A program made the translations under genes and the position numbers. A model generated the notes under the pieces. It did no database searches, was not told where the DNA came from, and saw only the letters and a program-made list of their open reading frames with translations. From the NCBI RefSeq assembly GCF_000218685.1, contig NW_006763305.1, positions 710,254-774,253 of the forward strand: 64,000 bases of DNA, in the 5' to 3' direction. Positions 27,266 to 40,027 of this stretch are shown here, in pieces. Source of the DNA: Serpula lacrymans var. lacrymans S7.9. Lineage: Eukaryota; Basidiomycota; Agaricomycetes; Boletales; Serpulaceae. Each line of letters starts with the position of its first letter. Positions within the stretch are counted from its first letter, which is position 1.

Positions 27266-27430
27266 TGAGGCTGATTTGATATTTAGGATAACCAGGAAAG
27301 TAAATCGGGTTGTTGAGCGGTACAAGAAGGAAACATTAGGACAGCAATATATTTCACGCATACAACACCACACAAGTGCTGCACAGTGAATAACTACGCA
27401 AACGCACAAACGCTGTGACAGACTGATCAT

Positions 27431-29079
27431 TTAAGCGTGCTTGTCATGGATCTCTCTGCTATTCAAATGTTCCTGAAACCTAACGGAAACCAGTAAATAA
27501 TGCGTGCTGTGTCGTAAAAGGAGGATGCACACCATATCTTCACTATATACCATGCGAACTGGCAAGCTAGCCACATGTCGCCTGTTTGCAGAATGTCGCG
27601 TAGCATGCGCCAGAACCCCATCGGAACGAGGGGATAGTAGTCGAGAAGATTGATAGATTGTGGCTTGGATAAATTCGAATCCTCATAATCGTCTGCGGAA
27701 GATGGGAGATTGGATCGCAACGCAGAAAATCGCTTTAAAGCTTCGTCTATTGAGATGCGGTTAGATGGATTATAGGACGACATGTCCTGTAGCAGTTCTA
27801 GGAATCCAGGTACATCGGGCAAAATATTCTATAACCGTCAGCAAAGTATGATCTTATCAACGCGTACGAAAACTGTAATATTATTTGTACTCACAATAAA
27901 CCATGTGTAAAAAAGCCTTGCCGTCTGGTAAACATCCGCCGCAAAGGGGTTGAAGTGTTTCGATTTTTGTGCTTCTTGTGGCCGTTGCTCAAGGATCGAA
28001 TTGAATGGCGCCACGAGGCATGACTTCAGTGGTGAGGATGGAGAGAATGTAGCAGAGCACCCGAAATCCAGGAAATAGTATTTTACAGGAAATTTAGATC
28101 GGAACACTGGCTCAGGAGCCCCACAGGCACGAGAGTTTAAGTCAAAGTATGGTATTTTCCCGTGATGATTGATCACAATATTTTCGAAAGCAACATCCTA
28201 TTGAGTTGAGAACATTAGTTTTCTCGCCCTCACTCCCTCTCTAGAAAAGATTGTAGCATGTAAAATCCAACTCACCAAATGTGCTATACGGTTTCGATGA
28301 AGAAATGCTAGAGTCTACAACAAGTTTCAGAACCACGAGAAGCATTAGATATGGTATAACTCACTCTCAAAACTTGCTCGGCGAAGTCGAGACACTCGTG
28401 GATGTTTCGAAAAGGAGGCTCCTCGCATCGGTCGCAGAACGGCATCACGGCAAAATGGTAGTCCTCGCACTGAAGAAACTCGAGAACGGGCACCGTCGCG
28501 TTACACGGGTCAGACTTCAAAGGTTCTGAGTTTAGCATTTTCAAGATCTCTAGTTCGCGGCATTCTTCGTTTTCTTTTGCGACGACTTTGATAACTACGT
28601 TACGATTTTGGCTGATGAGAGTCAGGTTGACCTCAAGTTAGACAACTTGACACGGAGAAAAGAAAAGCTCAAACATACGCATCTCGAGCGGCAAATGCTT
28701 GTGCGTACTATGGGTGATAATTGTCCATCAGAAAGCATGTCATTTGAAATAGACTCGTGTGCGTAACCATGGCTCACGCGTTCAAATTGCACGTTGAAGT
28801 CGTTACCTCGATCCCCATACAACCCAAAAGAATCGCTGTTGGGTGGTGGCGGTGTTCCGTTAGGAATGCAGGAAGCGGAAGGGTTCCTGATTTGATAAAG
28901 ATCGTAGCCTTTTTCCTTGAAGTATGGACGGAGAGACTCCCAAGTTTCTGACCAGTGCAGACCATTCACAACGCTCATTTCTCTCCATGTACGCAAGGAC
29001 TGCGGCAAACTCTGGGTTATAGTTTGAGAACACAGATGGCGTCGAAGAAATAGAGCAGTAAACTTACGGTGTTCATCAT
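27431..29079 (-). CDS. Atypical protein kinase-like protein, copy 2 (inverted)
   Basis: Mirror image of the gene at 24867-26497 with the same exon plan. A tiny first exon MMNT at 29079 is spliced to LPQSLRTWREM and WESLRPYFKEKGYDLY. Then come the QNRNVVIKVV lysine segment, HFAVMPFCD, a catalytic loop HLDVAFEN with the same Leu for the HRD Arg, and LDFGCS for DFG. The C-lobe is FNPFAADVYQTARLFY and the end is NSREIHDKHA. Both copies keep the catalytic Asp, Asn and Lys, so neither is an obvious dead kinase. The two genes converge. Confidence 0.72.
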
Positions 29080-29841
29080 CGATGTGGCTTCTGAAAATTG
29101 CCAGTCAACTGGCCCTTTGTTGTCCCAGAAATGTGTTGCATTGTGTATCACTGTGGGTTGGTATGAATACCAACATTTACAAAACACAGATATTCTTGCT
29201 AGGGGACCTAATGCAGCCAGGGACAGGGAGGAGGGGGGTCAATTCACTGGGATCTCTGAAATATCTGACAAACCTTCGGATTACTATCTGATCGCCAGAA
29301 TCAGACCTTAAGCGAACAAATTGTCCACTGCATCTATGGCTCACGAACACGCATAATATAGTTAAACTACACGTGTTAAAAGTCAAGCTTGTTCAGGTCG
29401 GAGGTGGGGACGCCAAGCTGACAACTCACTTATACATATTCGACATTTTCCCGAGCGCGTGACAGTTTTTGAAGCTGAGAGTGTCATTATGCCCAATATT
29501 TATGCGCGACTTGGATAGCTATCGTGGTCATGCTAGAGTAATAATGTCAGGATGTGGTGCTGACACGCTGACGATTCATGGACAAGTTCCTGGCTTTGGA
29601 TGTCCAACCGTAGTACTAGCAAGCCAAACAGATATGTTTTTTTATTCATGTGGATATTGTTATCCGTAGTCAGTGAATCTCGTGGTTTTCATTTTTATCA
29701 TCGAGTGAAGGTGCAGTGGAAGAGCGGGAAATATGAAACATGCCAGTGGGATTGTCAGAAAAGCGTCACAGCCACAATTGTTACTCTTATCGACTGCACA
29801 TTACCACAATACATTTACTGTAACAACGCCTGACAGTATTC
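29080..29841. other. Intergenic, no supported gene
   Basis: Between divergent starts (kinase-like copy 2 and TRS33). Short frames such as 29469-29669 show no domain. Probably two promoters. Confidence 0.4.
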
Positions 29842-30916
29842 ATGTCTTCCCGCAACTCGTTCCAAAGTGCAGGGCCCTCTAGCGGCGGTCCCCCCGCCCT
29901 CTCCCTCGCCACTCTTTCAGACCCACCCGCTCGTCTCGTCGATGGCGCAGCAATGGATTACTTCCTCATCGAAGCGGTCAACGCCCTCCGAGCTTCCTCA
30001 GCCGTCGCAGCAACACGTGCAAAGGAGACAGAGCGCGCAATGACCGAAGCTGGCCTTCTCCCCACCCCGGCACCTCCACCTTCGACCAAAAACCAGAGGG
30101 AATCGACGGGGAGCACGATGGGTGGAGACAGAAGGTCAGTCGTGCTGGATGTGGAGGAGGAAGCGGTTAGAGCGCGGTTGGAGGCAATTGGGACGCATGT
30201 GGGTGCAAACTTTACGGAGCGGTGGGTGCGTTTTTGTTTCGTATCTGTTCTGGCATCGTGCTGATCAGACGTAACGAATGGCAATCGTGTCGAATATGCT
30301 GTCTTGTAGGCTGTGTCGTGACAGACCGCTGTTTGGGGAAACTCTGGACGCGATCAAGTTCATCTGCAAAGACGTTTGGACATCCTGTTGGGATAAGCAA
30401 GTCGATAATCTGCGGACAAACCACCGTGTAGGTGCCCCATCCTGCTTTCTTCCAAGCTGCATTCAGCTTCACATGGAACTGGATTTTTGACCTATAAACA
30501 TCGCTACTTACGACTTAACTTTTGTTGCGGTACAGGGCGTCTATGTGCTACAGGACAACGCTTTTAAACCAATCTCACGCATCTCTTCATATGAAGGTCG
30601 GGGTGAAGCCACTAAGCAAGCCAGAGTGGTACGTTGTGCTGCTCTTCACAGTCCTTGCGTATATACCTAACCATGCTGATCTACGTCTTTCATTACCCCA
30701 CGACGTTGAGTAGTACGTCGCAATGTCTGCAGGTATCATCAAAGGCGCACTATCGCGCATGGGCCTACACGGTACAGTAACACCCGAAATAACCAATCTT
30801 CCACAATGTACGTCCTGTAAAGTTTTAATGGCGGCTATATATTTTAATACGGGCTGATGTTGTATTCTTAATTTGGCACAGGTACGTTCCAAGTAAAGCT
30901 GCCAAAAAGTTCATGA
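29842..30916 (+). CDS. TRS33: TRAPP complex subunit TRS33 (TRAPPC6-like)
   Basis: Five exons (29842-30221, 30310-30427, 30536-30628, 30714-30807, 30882-30916) encode 239 aa. The C-terminal two thirds match the TRAPPC6 fold: LDAIKFICKDVWTSCWDKQ, DNLRTNH spliced to GVYVLQDNAFKPI, then AGIIKGALSRMGL and a final FQVKLPKSS. Trs33 is a core subunit of TRAPP, the Rab-activating tether of ER-Golgi and Golgi traffic. The N-terminus carries a fungal Ser/Pro-rich extension of about 25 residues and a linker (about residues 60-100) absent from the short animal protein. All splice phases agree. Confidence 0.92.
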
Positions 30917-31250
30917 TTTTAGTTTTGTATTCTCGTTTTGTATTTCACGTCATTTCACTTGCGAGGTATTCTGATAGGACTACATGCGATCAGCCGTCTC
31001 TGCCGGGTCGTGCCTGATGTTTCTTCCGACGTCTTACTGAATAATTGTCTAAGAACACTTAAATAAAATTCAGTCCCACGAAAACCCAGTCATACGAGCT
31101 ACAGCAAAAGATCTAAATGTGTACCAGGATGCTCAAAAGCCCATTCATTGATTCCCTCCGCTTTCAATTGAATCCACCTATGTCTATGAAGAGACACAGC
31201 TCCGAATAGGTGTTACAGTAAGTGCCGCTCACATACGGGTCATTCGTGAG

Positions 31251-32174
31251 TTACGCGATAGATGTCACTTGGGTAGCTGTGATCACAGTGGATGGAGCGG
31301 ATGATGCCACCGAGGATGGAGCGGATGATGCCACCGAGGATGGAATGGATGATACCACAGAGGATGGAGTGGATGATACCACAGTGGACGTAACTGGACT
31401 GGGTAATGCTGAAGTCGTTGACGCCATAGTGATTCTCACTGAGGTGGTCTGTTGCACGATCGTGGATGTGGTAGTGGGTGACTCCGAGGTAGTCGTATAC
31501 ACATAAATTTCGCTAGCCGTGCACAACACTTCATCAATGTAGATGTTGGTGCAGTCCGCATTAATGTTGGGGTTGTTGGCAAGGAGAGTGCTGACGGGTA
31601 TTCCGGCCTTTGCGGCGATGGTTGCGCAGCTGTCGAGAGACTGGACGACGTAGGTTGTCTGACAGTCTTGGCCGGCAATACCGAGACAAAGGTCCTTGAA
31701 GGATTACCATGTCAGATTGATTGATTGGCAAAACAACAAAGGAAAAGGAAAGACAAGCACGTCTCATCCCTTCAAAATACAAGCCAGGATTTTTTGAGCG
31801 AAGATTTATGAACTTACCTCGCCAACGAACAAGTTGCTGCAGAAGGAGTTGATGACACCTGCGTTCACAGTCGCGAGCTGATACCTGAAGAAAAAAAGGT
31901 GTGTGTATTTAGTTTCAACAGAAGAATACGCGCAACGACTTTGGTGGAGCTACTCACGTAGACACGTTCTGTGCAGCGGAGATGCTATTGCAGTCCTCGT
32001 CAGGCTGGACTATGTAAAAGCGGTCACAGTTGGATTGGGCAGTGACTAGGAAGGTATCAAAGAGGTAAGTCAGATGAATATATTTTACTCAAATTATGAT
32101 ACGGAGATAAGCTTACCGACTGAAGCAGCGAAGAGGACTGCGAACGTGACGACGGATTTCCTAGGAATGAACAT
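31251..32174 (-). CDS. Secreted protein with two LysM domains (LysM-1)
   Basis: The ATG at 32174 opens a signal peptide (MFIPRKSVVTFAVLFAASV) that continues across an intron into TAQSNCDR. The first LysM reads CDRFYIVQPDEDCNSISAAQ followed by YQLATVNAG. The second has TTYVVQSLDSCATIAAKAG and LLANNPNINADCTNIY. The tail is Ser/Thr-rich and includes tandem 8-aa SSxPSSVA-type repeats. LysM domains bind chitin or related N-acetylglucosamine polymers. Secreted fungal LysM proteins protect hyphae or bind released chitin fragments. No catalytic domain is attached. Even Cys spacing suggests disulfides. Confidence 0.85.
31288..31385 (-). repeat. 24-bp tandem coding repeat in LysM-1
   Basis: Four tandem units built on GGATGGAGCGGATGATGCCA encode repeated SSxPSSVV/A blocks in the Ser/Thr-rich tail. 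Unit length is a multiple of three, so copy changes would keep the frame. Confidence 0.75.
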
Positions 32175-33533
32175 CTTGAGGGCGGAAGAAGACAAAAATA
32201 AGATGTTATAAAGGTAAGTGTCAAAAACGGACGTCTGGCTGGAGACTGGTGTATGGAGGGCAACAAAGTGCGGGTTTTTATACCACCTCCAGAAGCTGTG
32301 TGGACAAGGTGAGAGAGTGAATTTTGACAGGTGAGTCAGTGTTACGTCCAAGGCACTTACTGCAACTCCTACGCAGTCATAATGGCGACTGCGCCTCAAC
32401 GTTCGGCACGTAAACGGATGAGAGAGCAGGTCCAAGACCGGACGAGGCGTCTCGGTGATCATGTGTTAGGTTTTATTCCTGTATCGGCCTGAGCTCGCCT
32501 TAGGACGGGGATGGAATGGAAATATTGCGATGATATTCAAATGAGGGGGGACCAGCCATGTCCGTTGGTTATACTGGTCACGGTAGAATAATGGGCCCCG
32601 CCATACAGAGAAAAGGAGGGCTGTTTTTGCGAAGTAGAGACCAGGGAAAGCGTGATCATCAGCATACATCATGATGCTGAGGCGTTCAAAATAAATGCCC
32701 GTGAGCGCTAAAACGAGTGCATCAATGACAGAAGAGCCCGGGGACTGTATTGAAGCTGTGGGACGACATGATGACAGGCACTGACTGACACTGAAGATGT
32801 CTTTGACAGGCATCAAATTCGTTTCCACGGACTTCGTTACCCTTCCGAACAACAATAAACTGATATGTTGTACGTGTAAAAGCTATGTTGAAAAGGTTTT
32901 TGGATATATGCTATGAGATGATAAAGCTTACGAATGACATCAACTGGAGAGATATATACCCGCGTAGTAGGATCACACTGGCATGATCAGAAATCAGTTT
33001 ACATTTTTAACGTTTATGAGTTTCAGGACAATTGCTTGAGAGAATGGGCACTACCCACACCGAAAAGCTTGCAGGGAATGAATACCTGACGTCAAAAACG
33101 AAGTACGATCCGTTTGATGATTAGTACCGATCCGACGAGGAACACCAGTAGTCATGAATACGAGAGATGTTCCACTCAACTCAGTTCATCGAGACCTTTG
33201 AAATTTGATTAGTTACACAGCCTAGAAGCACAGACTCGAATTACGGTCGGATCTGAGTAGAAATCGCGACAACGCAGCTTTAACAAAGATTTGAACTCTC
33301 CCAAGGAGTGCTATCCGGAGATCGAGTGACACTGTATAATGTGTACCCGATCATCATTTTGCGTAAGTAAACAAAGAGTACAACTTTTTTTTTTTCAGCC
33401 TTGCTATGAATAGACGCCCAGCGCGATCAGCATAATGTGCAAGATACACTTAGACCAAAAACCAATAATACTACAGCAAAGGTATCTTCATTGAAACGTT
33501 GTCGCTCGTGATGATCCTAATCTCCTATCAAAA
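32175..33533. other. Intergenic, about 1.36 kb, no supported gene
   Basis: A 129-codon frame on the minus strand (32466-32855) contains a hydrophobic stretch (VIDALVLALTGIYF) that faintly recalls orphan 7-TM proteins. It has no matching neighbours or splice sites that I can defend. A T tract lies at 33385-33398. The rest looks non-coding. Confidence 0.4.
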
Positions 33534-34917
33534 TCAAGTGCCATCCCAGTGTCCCGGCTTCATATCGACATCACTTGATGCATGACCTACATGAACGCTG
33601 TCATGGTCCATGGCGTAATCAACATCATGAGAAACATTGATTCCAAGGCTAGGCAGTTTCGAACTTGAACTCGATTCGTCCGTAGTATTGGCTTGAGAGT
33701 TTTGGAATGTAGATAGTGGGATGCTGTTCTGCATTGTCCTCCGTTTGTCAACGTTTATGGTCGGAAGTGTGGAAGTAACAGCTGTCATGTTCTCAAACGA
33801 TCGACCTGAAGTGATGCGGATGATGATGAGGTTAAAAGACACGCCTACGATTTGAACAATCTGAGAAAAAAAGAGTCAGCATTGAATAAATGAAGCTTAG
33901 CAGGAAATTTATTTACACTATCCGAGATTACATAGCTGGCATTGTTGCTGGCCGCATAAGTACATACATAGATGAGAACGGAAACAGCATACAAAGCGGC
34001 AGATTCGACGACGATGCGAATAACGTGTTTCAAATGCGAGCCTCGATGGGAGCTAGTGCTGGCCGCCATGCTTGCTGTCTGCCTATCGACAGACCATATA
34101 CGATATACTATCAAAGCTAAAATGCAAAGCCATGAGAAACAAGACACACAAGATGCGCAGAGCTAGAAAGATGACTCACATGTAGTTATGAAATTCACAC
34201 CCAGGGTTGTGCCGAGTAGAGAATCTACGTACGGCTCCGCTTGGCTTACATTCAGGAGGGCGCTAGTGTCAAGCGTTGAGAAAGTGATCTGGATGATGAG
34301 ATGAGTCGTGATAAGGAGTAAACGGGGCATACTTACAATTACTACAACGCCACATGAGAAGCTAGCAAGCCAAATCATGAACGAGGGAATGATAATTTTC
34401 CAGTTTCTGCCATATACAAGGTAACAGCGATAGATCTATCATGGAGGATATCCATTCGTTGAAGTAGTATTAACGCGTGCACGGAAATAAACCCTACTTA
34501 CCAACATGGCATCACCAATCAACGTTTGAAACCCATAACACACGGCCTGCTCATCAGGCTTCGATTAGAATTGCGGGCGGGAGAGAAAAGGTGTAAGTGT
34601 ACCTTCATGACATTTACCCAGTAGGAGATATTTTCAAACTCTGCTGTAGCTCCACCCTGGCCAGTGTAGTAGACGAAGGCTACGAGATTATGGCGAAGAC
34701 CAAAGGCGACATCAAGAGTAGCAAAAGTACATAGTAAGAGGGTGACTACGAGCATAGGCCAGTTGACCGTGTTCCTCGACTTGAAGGCATGGTTTGAGTC
34801 GGACCACAAGAGGGCGCGCAGACATTGCACGAGAGTGACGAGATAAATGCCATACAATATGCATTCCATGAAGAGGGCCACAACCTGAGCGGTGGTGACT
34901 GGAAAATTGTTTGCCAT
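33534..34917 (-). CDS. Orphan multi-pass membrane protein, Agaricomycete 7-TM type
   Basis: The ATG at 34917 opens MANNFPVTTAQVVALFMECI, and several exons add hydrophobic segments: LYGIYLVTLVQCL, WPMLVVTLLLCTFATLDV, an IYRCYLVYGRNWKI loop typical of these proteins, SFMIWLASFSCGVVV, ALIVYRIWSVDR followed by a basic stretch, IRIVVESAALYAVSVLIYV, and a last TM segment (IVQIVGVSFNLIIIRI). The hydrophilic tail ends at 33534. Seven TM segments are likely. Large families of such receptor-like proteins without known ligand exist in mushrooms; function unknown. Confidence 0.7.
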
Positions 34918-35333
34918 GTTGCGAGAGACAGACAGATTCGTGATACCCAGCGAGACCTAGGGATGTGACTACGTCAAGTGTTGAACTTGGCAACGGATTT
35001 ATAGCTGTTAGCTTGGAGCGATGTAGCTGAATCTGCTATGGGTAGCGGTGTTGATGCATTGATGAGCGACGAGCGCTGATGCCTAGATAAAACCCCATCA
35101 TGATGACAGACGAACTTCACGTTCGCAATCCTTCTATGCTGATTGGCTTTCATGTCTTTGTATTATTGTCGACAGAAATATTCCTGTGACTGTACTGACT
35201 GACATGCAGAACTGATGTACATGTTACGACTCGCGTTGTATCTGGTAAAGCAAGTATTTGGTCGGGGTTTCAAACTCACAATGTTGTGTCGGTTGTTCTA
35301 TCACCATCGCAGACAAGCGCATGATGAATTGTT

Positions 35334-37309
35334 GTGATGATGGTCGTTCCGGTTAGAATGAAAGCAAAAGGACGACTACACAGATGCAGCTATAGTCACC
35401 CTACATGGCTATATATGCGCATACAAGACTCCCTACCAGAGCTCGTCACTGTTCCATCCATCACCCAGGACGTTTTCGTCATTAACACCCATAAATTAGC
35501 TTTCGAACTCCTCGATAAACGTGCCAACACCTCAGATCTCGTAGTAGACTCTGAGGTGATACGTGGCAACCAGGCCTTCTTTATAAGTAGGTAAGAGAAC
35601 GGAACCAGGATTTTTCTGATGGTATATAGGGGTGCACGGGCCACCCGTACTTACACGCCTTCCTTTCTAGACGCTTCGTGTCGGCTTGTCTTCTCACTCG
35701 ACACTCTCTGTCCAACACAAGAACAATCGGCATCTGTTTTTGCCACCACGCTCTTCCACACATGCGTGCACAAGCCTGTTGACGCGGGATAGTCGCATTC
35801 TGGATACAAGTTTCTTGAAGTCATTCGACAGGTCATAGGCATGAATGTCGTCAGCATCATTTATGGCCCTGAATCTATTGTCCAAGGTGAAAATAGAGGC
35901 AGTGAACGTCTGACTGTCGGCTTGTCGAAACAAGACATGGAAAAGTACATACATGACGCAGACGAGGCGCATGCCCTTTTTGCTAAAGCACTTGTTTCAA
36001 TTGCTTACATAGTAGACTAGATACCATGGTGTAAGTCTTCGAGTCCCTCCATTTTAAGCCTGTAGCATCTAACATAGATCAATATTAATCAAGTAAAATT
36101 CGTTCCCGAGTCTACGCCTTTCGTGTCATTCAAAAAAGAGGCTAGACAAGCTCGAGAAAATTTAGTCAAATTGACTATGTTTCCTTATTCCAAAGTCCGG
36201 GAAAGGATCGTAAGGAATCTTCCGTATAGCCCATCTGCATTTACTGGTATATCTTCTTTGGAGGTTATGGGTCTTCCACAGATCTCCTACGTGGATCACT
36301 GTTTCACGACTACTCCTGACCCCACCCCCGAAGACGAGGAATCTATAGCATGGACTGCTATGAGTGCCTACACTGGCGGATCTGATACGGTATGCACATT
36401 TTTTCCAACTTGGTGTCCAGACTACATTACCAACGAACGGCAAAAATAAACAAATAAACAGACTATCGCAGCCATCAAGACTGCCTTTCACGCAGCGTCT
36501 CTCCATCTAGAAGCTCAAGCGCTCGCTCAATCAGAACTAGACCAAATCGTGGGACAAGAGCGTATGCCAGAGATGAACGACCGTCCTAACTTGCCTTACG
36601 TGACGGCCTTTGTTAACGAATGTATGAGATTGATACCTGTTGTTCCCATCGGTAATAAATCATCTACCCAACTACCCAAACCATCATTCAGAGTTCCTAT
36701 CAAGCTTGCCGTGAGATCCACAGCCATTCCTCGCAGGGCGATGGAAGACGAGACGATTGGCGAGTACTTTATTCCGAAGGGCGTTACTATCTTTCCAAAC
36801 CTCAGATAAGGAAGATCAATATATCTGAGAGCGTAGTTTGTAACTTGTTTTGACCTTCTGGCATATTGTCATTAGTAACATGCTCCGCGATCCCGACATA
36901 TATGAATCACCCTTATCCTTCGATCCCGCTCGTTTCCTTCCCGAAACAGGCACCCCAACCCATCCAGACATTAAAGGCCGGTCTGGGCTCGCCATTGGCT
37001 CTCTCTCATACGGATTCAGCAGGAGGATATGCCCTGATATGCATTTGGCGGATTCTGGCGTATGGCTCTATGTGTCTACACTTCTTTGGGCATTTCAAGT
37101 CTCGATGGTAGACGATGATGGTAGTATCGTCAAGGATAAAGCAGCAAAGTGGGAATCTGTACAGTTTTCTAGCGGGGCTATCCAGTGCGTACCTTTCCTT
37201 GACTATTTATAGTTGCTGAATATTGAGATGCCTTAGGTATCCTCTTCCGTTCAAGGTGAAGCTTGTATCGAGATCGAGTGCTGTGGAAAATCTGCTCAGG
37301 AATGCATGA
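35334..37309 (+). pseudogene. Cytochrome P450, probably decayed
   Basis: Recognisable P450 parts in order: VFVINTHKLAFELLDKRANT (about 35480), EVIRQVIGMNVVSIIYG (about 35815), SAYTGGSDT spliced to TIAAIKTAFHA for the I helix, LPYVTAFVNECMRLIPV with the ExxR motif (about 36620), FDPARFLPE, and the haem region YGFSRRICPDMHLADSG (about 37010-37060). The haem Cys remains, but the glycines normally at the third-from-Arg and after-Cys positions are Ser and Asp. No N-terminal membrane anchor or proline hinge was found. In-frame stops fall near 35788 and 36018. These features point to a pseudogene, though alternative introns could rescue some stops. Confidence 0.65.
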
Positions 37310-38138
37310 GGTGATCTGGGGGACACGAGACACGGTTACACACGATGTGATCAATCTGCACTTCCCCCTCCCTCTCAAACGGACATTGTGATAAAACTAC
37401 TATCATTCGCAGCATCGATTACAAGAGAAGCGTTAAATTCAGGTAGGGACATGCCAAGAGATTAACGTACTAAAGTCTTGCCATTTCCATAGCCCCCGCC
37501 TGTTTACGATGGTGGTCAGCAAGACAGACATGCTCACTTTTCATCAGTAGAAAATGCAAAGCAATTCACCAGTGCTAACAATGATACGTTGCCTCACCTG
37601 TCCGCCATCATAGCGATGCTAGCAGGCGCGCCCGCGAACATCCTGCACACGCATGAACTTGAAACCTTGAACGCCTAGCCTCGCGCTAGTTACAAGTTGT
37701 AACCGGAAGTCAAGGAGATCACCACTGCCCATGATGAGCATCGCACTTCTGGCTGAGAGCATCGATTGTGCCAGTACTACACCGACTAACTTCTGGCACG
37801 ACTTCGACTCTTCCCTGTTAGTAATCAAGCCCGCGTCCCCCGACGCACTCGCGCTAGGACGCAAAAGACTTTACATCGTCGTCGCCGCCACCCTGTGAGC
37901 AAATTTTCCAACAACAGCAAGAGCGCCAACTCTCTAAAACCGAATAGTCTTGTGGCCTCAAGCTTCATGTGATATTTTAAATCAAAGGTTGTGTTTTCAC
38001 AGTTATCCAGAGAGCATGCTTGGTGATGCAGCTCATTTTATGACGTAGTACAAGCATAGTATATAAATTATCTGCCAATGAACGCCCAGTATCAACTCCA
38101 AGTATTGCATAGTATGGGATATATGTCAGCTTCATCAC
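37310..38138. other. Intergenic, no supported gene
   Basis: One plus-strand open stretch near 37725-37905 reads MMSIALLAESIDCAS and is not recognisable. Otherwise short frames only. Confidence 0.35.
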
Positions 38139-40027
38139 TCAATCTTCCGTCGAGCTTTCAGATGGGAGTGGTTCGATGATTGTGACTTCAGATATTCGGA
38201 AGGTTGACCTCGTAAACGTAGGCAGAGTTTCATGATCGCGGGATCCATTGTCCTCGCTTTCTGAGAAATGCTTTGGCTCGTCATCTGCGACTGGGTTGGC
38301 TATCCGACGGCGACACTCTTGACATTCCTGTCGAAAGCGTAGTGAAGAAGATAAAGCTCCATTCCTGTGAGGTGCCTCAAAGATTGTTGTTGAGACTTGA
38401 AGCTGATCCGTGTCACGGCTCAACACCAGTCGAGCATTTAAAGTAGCCATCATGCAGTTAGCATATCTACAAATTCCATCAGTGTGAGCGCGGTGATAAA
38501 ATAGACACCTTACAATTTAGAAAGTGAATAAAATCTGGAATATTAACAAAAAGTCAGCAAGAACTTGGTTGAAGAAATTGAAGACAGTCGTACATTAGAA
38601 AATGATAATAAGCGGATAGTTTTACGGCCATTATCAACTCTACCAATGTGGCTACACTGGTAACCATTCCAGTCTCGATGGTCAGTTTAATAAGCTTGGT
38701 GAGGAGCGATTTTGTCTTCTTGAATTCCGAAGCGGATTTGTTTCTAAAAAGCTAGAGATCATAGAACAACATCACAAGGAAAGAATATCAGGGATGTACT
38801 AACCAGTCTGGTTGTTTGCACGGTGATAATCACATCACACACAAGACTGCCGCCTAGCCACAACTAGTGTTGTGAAAATGTTCCTTGTCAGAATGGCGTA
38901 TCATTAAGACACCTTGGCACATACATAGCTACCCCAGGCTGTTGGGGTTCCACCCAGAGAGTCTGTCGGAAGGCTGTATATCTGTAGAAAACATTGTCAT
39001 CGACAGCCTTCACAAGAGGCACTTACTACACCTACGATGGCGCTGCCAATGGCCTCATATATTACCATTATGCATTGAAGTAACGATATCTAAAAACTTC
39101 ATTATGCAAGAGATAAGGTAATTATTATGCATTGGCTCACCGTCATGACCACGCAGGGTACAATAAGCGACTTGCTAATGACCCAAAGTCTCCAGCAAAA
39201 AAAGCCGTGTACCATAGAAGATACTAGCCCCACTGTTCAGAAAACAGATTCAAGTAGTAGAGGAACGACATACTCAAACCTGTTAGAGCTGAAAGGCCCA
39301 CAAAGGACCATACAGGCTCCACTGTTGGAGAATAGCCTCCACAAGAGAAAGGGTAAACCTGTAAATCCGCGAATGGATAGATGGAACATGAAACACATGA
39401 ACGAGACAATCCATCGATAAATCCGACAAGAGTAAACGCGAAACTCAATGTTTCCAGAAGGAGGATCACACAGACTAGAGAACTCTATCAAAGGGTCCTA
39501 CTTTGGAACATATTTGGGAGGCAGAACCTACCAAAGCATTTCATCGCCTTTGTATCACTGGGGAATCTTGTTTGATATATGACTGCAGCACGGAAATTTT
39601 ATAAATAGCGATATAACGAAGGGATGGTGCCCTTACAACCCTGAACGACAAGGATTCCAAAAAAAAGAAAGCTGAACCCATAGCCGAGGCCCTGACACCA
39701 GCCCAGTTAGTTCCACCAGACTGGATGGGGGGTCTCAAATTACCCACAACAAACGTGTCCCTACATTGCATCCAGGAAGTACTTCAAACAAGCAAAATAA
39801 GCCAAGGAACGTACGGTGTCGGAGAAGACTGTGAGGTATCTCGAATATATACAGTGGTATAGGCTGAAGTGTAGAAATACCAAAGGTTAGATGGTTGGGA
39901 TAGGTTATCAATTTCTGGTTCAATTGCACTAAAACTACAAAAAGTGAGCACGGTAACACGTTGTGTGTAAGGTAAGGGCATATACTTACTTATTGGTACA
40001 AAGCAATGCCACTCCTGAAACATCCAT
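38139..40027 (-). CDS. DUF6534-type seven-TM membrane protein
   Basis: Many short exons on the minus strand spell the family in order: GLGYGFSFLFFGILVVQ (about 39700-39650), IYQTRFPSDTKAMKCF, VILLLETLSFAFTLVGF (about 39460), GFFCWRLWVISKSLIVPCVV (about 39190), ISLLQCIMVIYEAIGSAIVG, LWLGGSLVCDVIITVQTTRL (about 38860-38805), then LLTKLIKLTIETGMVTS and YSLSKLYANCMMATLNARL, the diagnostic DUF6534 end, and a polar tail to 38139. The start is uncertain; the ATG at 40027 (MDVSGVALLC) is a candidate. DUF6534 proteins are abundant in Agaricomycetes and have no known function. Confidence 0.62.

Noticed and set aside
33534..40027. A secondary-metabolite cluster (P450, methyltransferase, transporters)
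   Set aside because: The P450 looks decayed, the methyltransferase is 26 kb away, and no synthase or cyclase gene is present.
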